Assembly: GCA_014800735.1 (NCBI GenBank) | Contig: JAAVFP010000006.1 | Span: 13,989 to 73,000 of the forward strand | Source of the DNA: Bacteroidales bacterium | GTDB lineage: Bacteria > Bacteroidota > Bacteroidia > Bacteroidales > Muribaculaceae | DNA: 59,012 bases | Reading direction: 5' to 3' | In this document: positions 8,130 through 16,603 of the stretch, piece by piece | Layout: each line of letters starts with the position of its first letter | Position numbering within the stretch: position 1 is the first letter of the stretch | Notes under the pieces: generated by a model | Told to the model about the DNA's origin: nothing | Databases searched by the model: none | The model's input: only the letters and a program-made list of their open reading frames with translations | Translations under genes and position numbers: made by a program

Positions 8130-10766
8130 ATGGAACGAATAAAACAATATCTGAAGCGCCCGCAGGTGTGGGGCTTTTTTGTGGCGGTGGCTGTGATGGC
8201 CGTGCTGTCGCTGGCATTTTTCTATCCTGATAACTTCGAGGGCAACGTGCTGCGCCAGCCCGACATGCAGCAGGGCCTGGCCAACGGTCAGGAGGCCGCT
8301 GCCTACGAGGCTGCTACGGGCGAAAAGGCGCTGTGGACCAACTCGCTGTTCGGCGGCATGCCCACTTTCCAGATTTCGCCTTCCTACGCCTCCAACTCGC
8401 TCTTCAACTGGCTCAACACGGTCTACGGCCTGGGGCTGCCCACGCCGTCCAACCTGCTGTTCATGATGATGTTCGGCTTCCTCATCCTGCTCTACGCCCT
8501 GCGCATGCGCTGGTACTACGCGCTCATCGGGGCCGTGGCCTGGGGATTTTCGTCCTACTTCATTATTATTATAGGCGCGGGCCACATCTGGAAATTCCTG
8601 GCCCTCACCTATGTGCCGCCCACGCTGGCTGGGTTCATCCTGCTGTACCGCGGTCGCCGGCTCACCGGCGCGGCGCTCATGGCGCTCTTCGGCATGCTTC
8701 AGCTCAACGCCAACCACCCGCAGATTACCTACTATTTCGGCCTGCTGGGCGGAATCCTGGCAATCGCCTATCTGGTTGATGCACTGCGCAAAGGCATCCT
8801 GCGCAAGTGGCTTGCCGCAACCGGCATAGCCATCGCCGCCACAGCGCTGGCCGTGGGTGCCAACGCGCCTTCGCTCTACAACACCTACGAGTACGCCAAG
8901 GAAACCAAGCGCTCCCAGAGCGAGCTCACACCCCTTGCACCGTCCACACCCGACGCCTCAGCCGACCGCCCCACAGGCGGCCTGGCCAAATCCGAAATCC
9001 TGGGCTGGAGCTACGGCCGCTCGGAAATGTTCTCGCTGCTCATCCCCAACATCAAGGGCGGTGCCAGCGCGCGCCCCGAGGGCGGACGCATGGTGCCCAT
9101 GACCCTTGACCGCCTGGACGATGCCGCCGAGGTGATCAACCGCACCCCCATAGCGCAGTACCTCACGCAGTACTTCAACAACTCGGAGGGCACCAACGGC
9201 CCCGTCTACGTGGGCGTGATAGTGATGGCGCTGTTCATCCTGGGCTGCTGCATTGTGCGCGGTCCGCTCAAGTGGGGCCTGCTGGCCGGCACGGTGGTTT
9301 CCATCCTGCTGTCGCTGGGCTACAACTTTGAAACACTGTCGGATGCGATGATTTATCACTTCCCGATGTACAATAAATTCCGCGCGGTGGAGAGCATCCT
9401 GGTCATCGCCGAGTTCACCATCCCCCTGCTTGCCATCCTGGGCCTTGCGCGCCTGCTTGAGGACGGCAAGGAGCGCCTGGCGCACTACCGCAAGCCGCTG
9501 ATGTGGGCTGTGGGCGTGCCTGCCGTGATATGCGTGGTCGGAATTGTGTGGCCCGGTATTTTCGGCGACGCCATCACCGACACCGACCGCTACACCGCAC
9601 AGCAGATTCAGAACCAGGTGATTGCCATGTGCCGCCAGCAGGGTGCCTCCGAGGCCCAGACCCAGCAGATGACCTACGCCTACTCGCTGGCCAATCCGGC
9701 CAACGCCGAGGCTGTGGAGGCTCTGCGCATGGGCATGGTGCGGACCGATGCCCTGCGTTCGCTGCTGTTCCTGCTGCTGGCCTCGGGCTGCCTGTTCCTG
9801 TACCTGCGCGGCCGCCTCAGCTACGGCATTGCAGTGGGCGGCGTGGGCGTGCTTATCATGGCCGACCTCTACGGTGTGGACAAGCGCTATCTGAGCCACA
9901 CCTCATTCACGCCGGCCGAGGCCGCTCCGACCGCCGAGTTCATCCCGGACGATATTGACCGTGCCATCCTGGCCGAGGGCGATATGCACGCCCGCGTGAT
10001 GGATATTCCGGGCTTCAACTCGCCCAACCGTTCCTACTTCCACAAGATGATAGGTGGCTACCACGCTGCCAAGCTCAACCGCTACGAGGACCTGATCCAG
10101 CGCAAGCTGATGCCCGTGCTGCAATACGGCTACTTCCCGGACGACCCCGACCTGGACGACCCGGAGATTGCCGAAATCGCCGTGCCGCTGCGCAACGGCT
10201 ATGCCGTGCTGGACATGCTCAACGCCCGCTATGTGATTACGGGCGAGGACCAGGCTCCGGTGGTGCGCAACGAGCGCGCCCTGGGCAACGCATGGCTGGT
10301 GGACAGCATTGTGTGGGTGGATAACGCCGACCAGGAGATGGCCGCGCTCGACGTGCGCCGCCTGGACCTGAGCCATCAGGCCGTGGCCGACCGCCGCTTT
10401 GCATCGGCCCTGCCGGCGGCACCCGCGCCTGTGGACAGCACGGATTATATCCGGCTGACTGAGTACACCCCCAACCGTCTGACCTACGATGTGGATTCGC
10501 GCAGCGGTGGTGTGGCCGTGTTCTCGGAGGTCTACTTCCCCTGGGGCTGGCATGCCACCATCGACGGCACCGAGGCTCCGCTGGCACGCGTGAACTATGT
10601 GCTCCGCGCCCTGGCCGTACCGGCCGGCAAGCACACGGTGGTGATGAGCTTCGCGCCCGATTCCATCCGCACTTCAACAGCGATTGCCTATGCCTGCGTG
10701 ACACTGATTTACCTGCTGATGTGCGCGGCACTGTTCCTTGAATACACCCGATGCCGCCGACGCTAA
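8130..10766 (+). CDS. YfhO-family polytopic membrane protein
   Basis: The 878-aa product starts with a transmembrane segment at about residues 11-32 and has a dozen or so hydrophobic helices to about residue 580. A soluble extracytoplasmic domain follows, then a last membrane helix at about 848-870 (TAIAYACVTLIYLLMCAAL). The segment SYFIIIIGAGHIWKFLALTY and the C-terminal PWGWHATIDG with NYVLRALAVPAG are typical of the Bacteroidota YfhO family (PF09586). Members are thought to be GT-C-like, acting on surface glycopolymers, but the Bacteroidota members lack a defined reaction. The gene overlaps the next ORF by 16 nt. The family call is secure; the substrate is unknown. Confidence 0.85.
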   Translation: MERIKQYLKRPQVWGFFVAVAVMAVLSLAFFYPDNFEGNVLRQPDMQQGLANGQEAAAYEAATGEKALWTNSLFGGMPTFQISPSYASNSLFNWLNTVYGLGLPTPSNLLFMMMFGFLILLYALRMRWYYALIGAVAWGFSSYFIIIIGAGHIWKFLALTYVPPTLAGFILLYRGRRLTGAALMALFGMLQLNANHPQITYYFGLLGGILAIAYLVDALRKGILRKWLAATGIAIAATALAVGANAPSLYNTYEYAKETKRSQSELTPLAPSTPDASADRPTGGLAKSEILGWSYGRSEMFSLLIPNIKGGASARPEGGRMVPMTLDRLDDAAEVINRTPIAQYLTQYFNNSEGTNGPVYVGVIVMALFILGCCIVRGPLKWGLLAGTVVSILLSLGYNFETLSDAMIYHFPMYNKFRAVESILVIAEFTIPLLAILGLARLLEDGKERLAHYRKPLMWAVGVPAVICVVGIVWPGIFGDAITDTDRYTAQQIQNQVIAMCRQQGASEAQTQQMTYAYSLANPANAEAVEALRMGMVRTDALRSLLFLLLASGCLFLYLRGRLSYGIAVGGVGVLIMADLYGVDKRYLSHTSFTPAEAAPTAEFIPDDIDRAILAEGDMHARVMDIPGFNSPNRSYFHKMIGGYHAAKLNRYEDLIQRKLMPVLQYGYFPDDPDLDDPEIAEIAVPLRNGYAVLDMLNARYVITGEDQAPVVRNERALGNAWLVDSIVWVDNADQEMAALDVRRLDLSHQAVADRRFASALPAAPAPVDSTDYIRLTEYTPNRLTYDVDSRSGGVAVFSEVYFPWGWHATIDGTEAPLARVNYVLRALAVPAGKHTVVMSFAPDSIRTSTAIAYACVTLIYLLMCAALFLEYTRCRRR

Positions 10767-11251
10767 ATTTTTGGCGGAGTTTTCTGCGCTGGCGCAGCGG
10801 CCGCGGCTTCGGCATCCACTCGCCTTTTGCCTACCGCTTCGTCACCGAAGTGCTTCACCAGCCCTGCGCTTTCTATGCCTACAACCGCCTGGGCCCGCAA
10901 CCGCAAGTGCGCCTGATGGTGCGCCTGATGGCAGCTTTCCGGCCCCGGCGGGTAGCGCTCGTGGAGTGCGGCGGACTGCTTCGCCAGGCCGTGCGCATGG
11001 CCGACAGCCGTGTGCCTGTAAGCAATGTTCCGGAGGGGTCCGACCTGGTTGCCGTTGACTGCTCGCGCGTGAGCCCTGAAGCCGTCGAGGCCATGCTCTG
11101 CACCGAGCCGAGGCCCCATGCGCTGCTGCTGAACTGCCCTGCTCCACCTCAGCTCCAGGGCTACGGCATGACATTTGCCAACGCCCGCGGCACCGTGGTG
11201 GTGGCCAGCTACAAGCACCTTCCCCGCCAGGATTTTGAGGTGAGGTTTTAG
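10751..11251 (+). CDS. short hypothetical protein with methyltransferase-like N-terminus
   Basis: The 166-aa product carries RGFGIHSPFAYRFVTEVL at about residues 17-34. This resembles the G.HSPF..... opening of a family of Bacteroidota class I SAM-dependent methyltransferases. The end, QDFEVRF, resembles the tail of the same proteins. Those relatives are usually well over 200 aa, and the glycine-rich SAM loop is not evident here, so this looks like a shortened or degenerate member. The start overlaps the yfhO-type gene by 16 nt, suggesting coupled translation. An inverted-repeat array follows immediately. The methyltransferase link is inference from two short motifs. Confidence 0.6.
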   Translation: MPPTLNFWRSFLRWRSGRGFGIHSPFAYRFVTEVLHQPCAFYAYNRLGPQPQVRLMVRLMAAFRPRRVALVECGGLLRQAVRMADSRVPVSNVPEGSDLVAVDCSRVSPEAVEAMLCTEPRPHALLLNCPAPPQLQGYGMTFANARGTVVVASYKHLPRQDFEVRF

Positions 11252-11261
11252 TGAAGGGCTT

Positions 11262-11376
11262 GAGAGTTCTTAGGGTCATTAAGGTCCTTAGGGTGTTTAG
11301 GGTCCTTAAAGTCCTTAACGACCTTAATGACCCTAAACACCTTAAACACCCTAAACACCCTAAGTACCCTAAAGCC
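11262..11376. repeat. array of TTAGGGT-like units with two competing perfect stems
   Basis: This fills much of the 314-bp gap between 11251 and rsmH. The units TTAGGGTC, TTAAGGTCC and CCCTAAACAC recur in both orientations. Stem A pairs 11271-11285 with 11321-11335 (15 bp perfect). Stem B pairs 11287-11302 with 11349-11364 (16 bp perfect). One arm of B lies inside A and the other outside, so they exclude each other or form a pseudoknot. A related array occurs at 25842-25902. No coding potential is evident. Confidence 0.75.
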
Positions 11377-11509
11377 CCTCCCCACTATTTTCATTTGTAA
11401 ATTACTGCAAAGTGGTTTTGGTGTGGGTTTTAGAGCGGATGTTGATAACTTTTTGGGGAAAGTTGATATAAAGTGAAGTTTTGATATGTAAATTTCCGCC
11501 GAAAATAGC

Positions 11510-11517
11510 TAACTTTA
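11510..11517 (+). promoter_or_regulatory. -7-like promoter box of the dcw gene run
   Basis: TAACTTTA differs from TAnnTTTG only at the last base. It lies 48 nt before the rsmH start, after the repeat array, and is the only good candidate promoter ahead of the eight-gene cell-wall operon. Confidence 0.45.
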
Positions 11518-11565
11518 CAGCCTAAAACCTCGCGCGCACGCGCTGCGCGCCATTTCCTGCAGCAG

Positions 11566-12486
11566 ATGGAAGAAGAAGTTTATCACATCCCGGCGCTCCT
11601 GCCCGAGTGTATGGAGGCCCTTGACATAAGTGCGGACGGCATCTACGTGGACTGCACCCTGGGTGGCGGCGGCCACACACGCGCTATCCTGGACCGTCTG
11701 GGCCCGGACGGCCACCTCTATTCGCTTGACCGCGACATCGAGGCTATTGAGCGTGCCGAGCGCCTGATTGCCGACCCGCGGTTCACGGCCGTGCACGGCA
11801 ACTTCCGTTTCCTGGAGAATTACATGGACTTTTACAAGACCACCGGCCGCGTGGACGGCATCCTGGCCGACCTGGGCGTGTCGTTCCACCACTTCGACGC
11901 TGCCGAGCGCGGCTTCAGCTTCCGCGCCGACGGTCCCCTGGATATGCGCATGAACACCCTTGGCGGCCGCACGGCTGCCGATGTGCTTGCCGCTGCCGAC
12001 GAGGCCGAGCTGACCAACATCTTCAAGCTCTACGGCGAATTTGCCCAGGCCCGCAAGCTGGCCTCCAGCATTGTGAAGGCCCGCCAGAGCGGCCGCCCCG
12101 TGGCCACCACCGCGCAGCTTGCCGCCATTGCCGAGCCGCTCATCAGCCCGGCGCGCCGCAAGCAGGAGATGGCACAGATTTTCCAGGCCCTCCGCATTGT
12201 TGTGAACGGCGAACTGGAGGCCCTGGAGGCTTTCCTGCGCCAGAGCCTGGATGTGCTCGCTCCCGGGGGGCGCCTGGCCATCATCACCTACCACTCGCTT
12301 GAGGACCGCCTGGTGAAGAACTTCATCCGCTCCGGCCGCACGGACGGCAAGGTGGAAAAGGACATCTACGGCCGCAGCGAGGTGCCGCTGAAAGCTGTGG
12401 GCAAGCAGATTGTGCCCGGCGAGACCGAAATTCAGAATAATCCCCGCAGCCGCAGCGCCCGCCTGCGTGTTGCCGAAAAATTGTAA
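11566..12486 (+). CDS. rsmH: 16S rRNA (cytosine1402-N4)-methyltransferase
   Basis: RsmH (MraW) methylates N4 of C1402 in 16S rRNA using S-adenosylmethionine. The 306-aa length is normal. The start MEEEVYHIPALLPECMEAL matches the conserved H.PVLL.E opening. The SAM-binding loop CTLGGGGHTRAIL lies near residues 25-37. LADLGVSFHHFD, FSFRADGPLDMRMN and the C-terminal ITYHSLEDRLVK are signature stretches. It is the first gene of the cell-wall run here. The MraZ gene that often precedes it is absent, replaced by the repeat array and a promoter-like box. Confidence 0.97.
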   Translation: MEEEVYHIPALLPECMEALDISADGIYVDCTLGGGGHTRAILDRLGPDGHLYSLDRDIEAIERAERLIADPRFTAVHGNFRFLENYMDFYKTTGRVDGILADLGVSFHHFDAAERGFSFRADGPLDMRMNTLGGRTAADVLAAADEAELTNIFKLYGEFAQARKLASSIVKARQSGRPVATTAQLAAIAEPLISPARRKQEMAQIFQALRIVVNGELEALEAFLRQSLDVLAPGGRLAIITYHSLEDRLVKNFIRSGRTDGKVEKDIYGRSEVPLKAVGKQIVPGETEIQNNPRSRSARLRVAEKL

Positions 12487-12503
12487 TCCCGTTATTATCC
12501 CGT

Positions 12504-12860
12504 ATGTCACCCACTCTCCGCAGCAGCATACGCACAGTTCAGCACGGCTGGCTCCATGTGATTCAGGGCGATGCCGTATCGAGCAAGTTCTTCCTGCGCC
12601 ATTTCTTTGCCACCGCAGGCATTGTGATTGCCTGCGTGCTGGTGATTGCGCTCCGCTTTGAGTGCGCCACCAGCGAAACCACAATCGACGCGCTCAAGCG
12701 CCAGATCAACGTGGTGAACACCGCCAAGCAGAAGGAGCGCTCGCGCTACATGACACTCACCCGCGAATCGGCCATGGTGCACCTGGTGGACTCGCTCCGC
12801 CTGGGCCTCACCATCCCCGACCGCCGACCCGAAACCGTGATTGTGCTCAATGATAATTAA
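12504..12860 (+). CDS. ftsL: FtsL-like division protein
   Basis: The 118-aa product is a bitopic membrane protein. A cytoplasmic N-terminus of about 35 residues precedes one transmembrane helix at about 36-52 (TAGIVIACVLVIALRF). A heptad-like periplasmic helix follows (TIDALKRQINVVNTAKQKERSRYM), and the family's LRLGLTIPDRRPE end is visible. FtsL sequences diverge strongly, and position between rsmH and ftsI is the main support. In E. coli-type divisomes FtsL joins FtsB and FtsQ and activates the FtsW-FtsI synthase. It starts 17 nt after rsmH. Confidence 0.8.
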   Translation: MSPTLRSSIRTVQHGWLHVIQGDAVSSKFFLRHFFATAGIVIACVLVIALRFECATSETTIDALKRQINVVNTAKQKERSRYMTLTRESAMVHLVDSLRLGLTIPDRRPETVIVLNDN

Positions 12861-12895
12861 CCGAACCGAATAAAACCGATATATCCACAACAGCA

Positions 12896-15103
12896 ATGCC
12901 TCGCTCCTCGAAGAAAAACGACAAGAAGCAGAACGCCGGACGCCGACGCATCATCAGCCGCGCGCACGCCACGATGGTGTCGCGCTTCGGTCTGATTTTC
13001 GCGCTGTCGTCCATCATCGCTTTTGCTATTGCCTCCAAACTCATAGCCACCACCACAGTCCATGCCGACGCGTGGAACAGAATGGCGGCCTCCACCCTGC
13101 GCGATTCGGTGCTCATCACCCCGCAGCGCGGCGAAATCCTGGCTTCGGACGGCAGTATTCTGGCCACCAATCTGTGCTACTTCAACGTGCGCATGGACAT
13201 GCGCGCCACGAGCTTCGACATCATCACCCTGACGGACACCATCGACGCCCTGTGCGACTCGCTGGCGGCCGTGACTAAGCACAGCTCCAAATACTGGAAG
13301 GAGCGCTTTGCCAAGGCGCTGGAGCCGGACAAGGATCACCGCACGCGCAATTTTGTGATTGCCAATGCTGTGCCTGAGGAGACGGTGAAACGCATCAAGC
13401 AGTTTCCCTTCTTCAGCGCTCACAAGAGCAGCAACTACACCGGCCTGAAAGTGGAGGAAATCATCAAGCGTTCATATCCCTTCGGTCGCATGGCGCGCCT
13501 GAGCATCGGGCGTGTGGGCGCCCTGGCCGAGAACCCCGACGTACGCGGCCGCTCGGGCCTGGAGCGCGCGCTGGACACGCTCCTCTACGGTGTGCCCGGC
13601 CTTAAACGCAAAACTCTGTCCACCCGCGGCGTGCGCTACGCCGAGGAAATTCCGGCCCAGAACGGTTTCGACGTGACCACGACCATCGACATCACCATCC
13701 AGGACATCCTGGAGGACGAGCTGGGCCAGATGCTGATTGACGCGCACGCGGACTGGGGCACGGCCATGATTATGGAGGTTGCCACGGGCGATATCGTAGC
13801 AATCTCGAACCTGGAGCGCGACTCCACCTCGCGCACGCCCCGCTACGTGGAGGCTCTGAACCGTGTGGTGCAGGCCTACGAACCGGGCTCGGTGATGAAG
13901 GTGATGAGTATGGCCGTGGCGCTGGAAAAGGGCTATGCGCTGCCCGTGTCCAAGACCTATGCCATCGGTAGCTCCTACGCCTACGCCGGCGACCGCCGTA
14001 TTTCGGACACCCACTCGCCGGGCACACTGCCTGTGAGCCGCTTTCTGGAGTATTCGTCCAACATCGGCATGGTGAAGCTGATGATGCCGCACTACGAGTC
14101 GAACCCCAACCAGTTCAAGGCCGACCTGGCCGAGCTGGGCTTCTTTGACCGCTTCAACACGGGCATCGCCCGCGAGGTGCGTCCCATCTTCCACTCGCTC
14201 AAGCACAACAAGCAGGGCCGCGTGGCGCTGTCGCGCATGGTGTTCGGCTATGCCACTATGATTCCGCCGCTCTACACCTGCGCGTTCTACAACGCCGTGG
14301 CCAACGGAGGCAAGTTCGTGCGCCCGCGCCTGGTGAAGAGCCTGCGTTTCCCTGACGGACGCGACTCGATTATCCCGGTGTCGTACGTGCGCGAGCAGAT
14401 GATGAGCGAGCAGAACGCCGCCCTGCTGCGCAAGATGATGCGCGACGTGGTGTGGGAGCAGGGAGGCACGGCCAAGGCCCTCAAGAGCGACATTGTGGAC
14501 ATTGCCGGCAAGACGGGCACCTGCAAAATCGCCCTGGAGGACAAGCGACCCAAGTTCGACAAGGACGGCAACCCGATTAACCGCACACCCTTCAAGGGCG
14601 GCTATCTGGAGGGCCGCTACCGTGTGACCTTCTGCGGCTTCTTCCCCTACGAAAATCCCAAGTATACCTGCATAGTTGTTATCAACGACCCGAAAGTGCC
14701 CTACCGCGGTCCGGCGGTGAGCTCGGGCATAGTGCTCAAGAATGTGGCGCTGAAGCTGTTTGCCCGCGGCAAGCTTGAGTCCGACCCGGTGTTCGACGAA
14801 AAGCCTGTGAACGGCAAGGGCCCGACGGTCTATTCGTCGTTCAACACCCAGCGCAACAGCATCCTGCACAGCGACCTGCGCCTGTCGGGCGCCAAGGCCA
14901 TCCGCACTCCTGCCGGGGCCAAGGGCAGCGGCATAGTGCCCGATGTGCGCGGTGTGAGCATCCGCGAGGCCCTGGCCTGCCTGGAGGGTGCCGGTTATGC
15001 AGTGAACTTCACGGGTGTGGGATATGTGGAATCGCAGGTTCCTGCGCCGGGCACTGCGGCCTCGCCGGGAACAAAGGTACGCCTTACCCTGCGGCATGAC
15101 TGA
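12896..15103 (+). CDS. ftsI: division transpeptidase FtsI/PBP3 with C-terminal PASTA domain
   Basis: The 735-aa class B penicillin-binding protein has a basic N-terminus, an anchor helix at about residues 38-55, and a dimerisation or pedestal domain. The transpeptidase domain shows all three active-site motifs: SVMK (nucleophile Ser near 332), SSN near 387 and KTGT near 538. A PASTA domain occupies about 680-735 (IVPDVRGVSIREALACL). The protein cross-links septal peptidoglycan together with FtsW, encoded downstream in the same operon. The C-terminal PASTA domain is common in Bacteroidota FtsI, unlike the E. coli protein. It starts 35 nt after ftsL. Confidence 0.96.
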   Translation: MPRSSKKNDKKQNAGRRRIISRAHATMVSRFGLIFALSSIIAFAIASKLIATTTVHADAWNRMAASTLRDSVLITPQRGEILASDGSILATNLCYFNVRMDMRATSFDIITLTDTIDALCDSLAAVTKHSSKYWKERFAKALEPDKDHRTRNFVIANAVPEETVKRIKQFPFFSAHKSSNYTGLKVEEIIKRSYPFGRMARLSIGRVGALAENPDVRGRSGLERALDTLLYGVPGLKRKTLSTRGVRYAEEIPAQNGFDVTTTIDITIQDILEDELGQMLIDAHADWGTAMIMEVATGDIVAISNLERDSTSRTPRYVEALNRVVQAYEPGSVMKVMSMAVALEKGYALPVSKTYAIGSSYAYAGDRRISDTHSPGTLPVSRFLEYSSNIGMVKLMMPHYESNPNQFKADLAELGFFDRFNTGIAREVRPIFHSLKHNKQGRVALSRMVFGYATMIPPLYTCAFYNAVANGGKFVRPRLVKSLRFPDGRDSIIPVSYVREQMMSEQNAALLRKMMRDVVWEQGGTAKALKSDIVDIAGKTGTCKIALEDKRPKFDKDGNPINRTPFKGGYLEGRYRVTFCGFFPYENPKYTCIVVINDPKVPYRGPAVSSGIVLKNVALKLFARGKLESDPVFDEKPVNGKGPTVYSSFNTQRNSILHSDLRLSGAKAIRTPAGAKGSGIVPDVRGVSIREALACLEGAGYAVNFTGVGYVESQVPAPGTAASPGTKVRLTLRHD

Positions 15104-15129
15104 TTTGATAAAATGTAGAAAAAAACAAT

Positions 15130-16596
15130 ATGATTTCAGCTGAAACCCTGATTGATGCCGTAGTGGTGGACGAACTGCGCGGCAAGCCTGAAACGATAGC
15201 CGAGGTGGCCGGTATTACGGCGGATAGCCGTGAGGTGGTGCCCGGAGGCTGTTTTGTGGCCGTGCGCGGTGTGGCTGTTGACGGCCATCGCTTCATAGGC
15301 TCGGCCCTGGAGAAGGGTGCCGCCATCATCGTGGCCGAGGAACTACCCGCTGAGTTGCCCGCCGGAGTGGTGGGCGTGCGTGTGCCTGACAGCCGCGCGG
15401 CCCTGGGGCATCTGGCCTCGCGTTTCTACGGCGACCCTTCGGACGAGCTCACCCTGGTGGGTGTGACCGGCACCAACGGCAAGACCACCATAGCCACCCT
15501 GCTCTACGAGCTTGCGCGCATGCGCGGTCTGAAAGCCGGACTGCTCTCGACGGTTGAAAACAAGATTGACACCGAAGTGGTGGCCGCCGACCACACCACG
15601 CCCGACCCCGTGCAGCTGAATGCCCTGCTGCGCCGCATGGTGGATGCCGGCTGCACTTTCGCGGCCATGGAGGTGAGCAGCCATGCCGCCGACCAGCACC
15701 GCATTGCGGGCCTGACCTTTGCGGGCGGTATTTTCACCAACATCACCCGCGACCACCTGGACTACCACAAGACTTTCGATGCCTATCTGGCGGCCAAGAA
15801 GTCGTTCTTCGACATGCTGCCCGACCACGCTTTTGCACTCACCAACCTCGACGACCGCAACGGCATGGTGATGTTGCAGAACACCGAGGCCCGTCCGCGC
15901 GCCACATATTCGCTGCGCGATATGGCCGACTTCCGCGTGCGCATCGTGGAGGATCGCATCGACGGTATGCTGCTGGAATTTGACGGACAACAGGTGGAAA
16001 CCATGTTCGTGGGGCGCTTCAACGCCTCGAACCTGGCTGCGGTGTACGGCGCAGCGTGCCTGCTGGGTGTGCCCCGCCAGGAGGCCCTGGTGTGCATGAG
16101 CCGCCTGATGCCTGTGGCCGGACGCTTCCAACCCTTCCGCTCGGCCGACGGCGTGACGGCTATCGTTGACTACGCCCACACGCCTGACGCACTCATCAAC
16201 GTGCTGGACACTATAGCCGAAGTGGCCGCCGACGATGCACGGGTGATTACCGTGTGTGGCGCGGGCGGCGACCGCGACAAGGGCAAACGCCCCCTGATGG
16301 CACGCGCGGCGGCCGACCGCTCGGACCTGGTTATCCTGACTTCCGACAACCCCCGCACTGAGGACCCCGAGGCAATCCTGGCCGACATGAAGGCAGGGCT
16401 CACCGCCGGCGACGCCGACAAAGTAATCACCATCACCGACCGAGGCGAAGCCATCCGACGTGCGGCTGCCGAGGCGCGTCCGGGCGACATCATCCTGCTG
16501 GCCGGCAAGGGCCACGAGGACTATCAGGTGATAGGCACCGAAAAAATCCACTTTGACGACCGCGAGGAAATAAAAGCGGCATTAAAATCACGATAA
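15130..16596 (+). CDS. murE: UDP-MurNAc-L-Ala-D-Glu:meso-diaminopimelate ligase
   Basis: MurE adds the third residue of the peptidoglycan stem peptide with ATP in the cytoplasm. The 488-aa length is normal. Visible signatures are the ATP loop GVTGTNGKTT near residues 115-124, NITRDHLDYHKTFDAY, DYAHTPDAL, the nucleotide motif VCGAGGDRDKGKRP, and DNPR near residues 406-409. DNPR is the hallmark of the meso-diaminopimelate-specific enzyme, so the cell wall should be of the DAP type. It lies 26 nt after ftsI and 7 nt before mraY. Confidence 0.97.
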   Translation: MISAETLIDAVVVDELRGKPETIAEVAGITADSREVVPGGCFVAVRGVAVDGHRFIGSALEKGAAIIVAEELPAELPAGVVGVRVPDSRAALGHLASRFYGDPSDELTLVGVTGTNGKTTIATLLYELARMRGLKAGLLSTVENKIDTEVVAADHTTPDPVQLNALLRRMVDAGCTFAAMEVSSHAADQHRIAGLTFAGGIFTNITRDHLDYHKTFDAYLAAKKSFFDMLPDHAFALTNLDDRNGMVMLQNTEARPRATYSLRDMADFRVRIVEDRIDGMLLEFDGQQVETMFVGRFNASNLAAVYGAACLLGVPRQEALVCMSRLMPVAGRFQPFRSADGVTAIVDYAHTPDALINVLDTIAEVAADDARVITVCGAGGDRDKGKRPLMARAAADRSDLVILTSDNPRTEDPEAILADMKAGLTAGDADKVITITDRGEAIRRAAAEARPGDIILLAGKGHEDYQVIGTEKIHFDDREEIKAALKSR

Positions 16597-16603
16597 TCCA
16601 ATC

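Noticed and set aside
11262-11376. CRISPR array
   Set aside because: The units are about 8-10 bp, occur in both orientations and have no spacers or cas genes.
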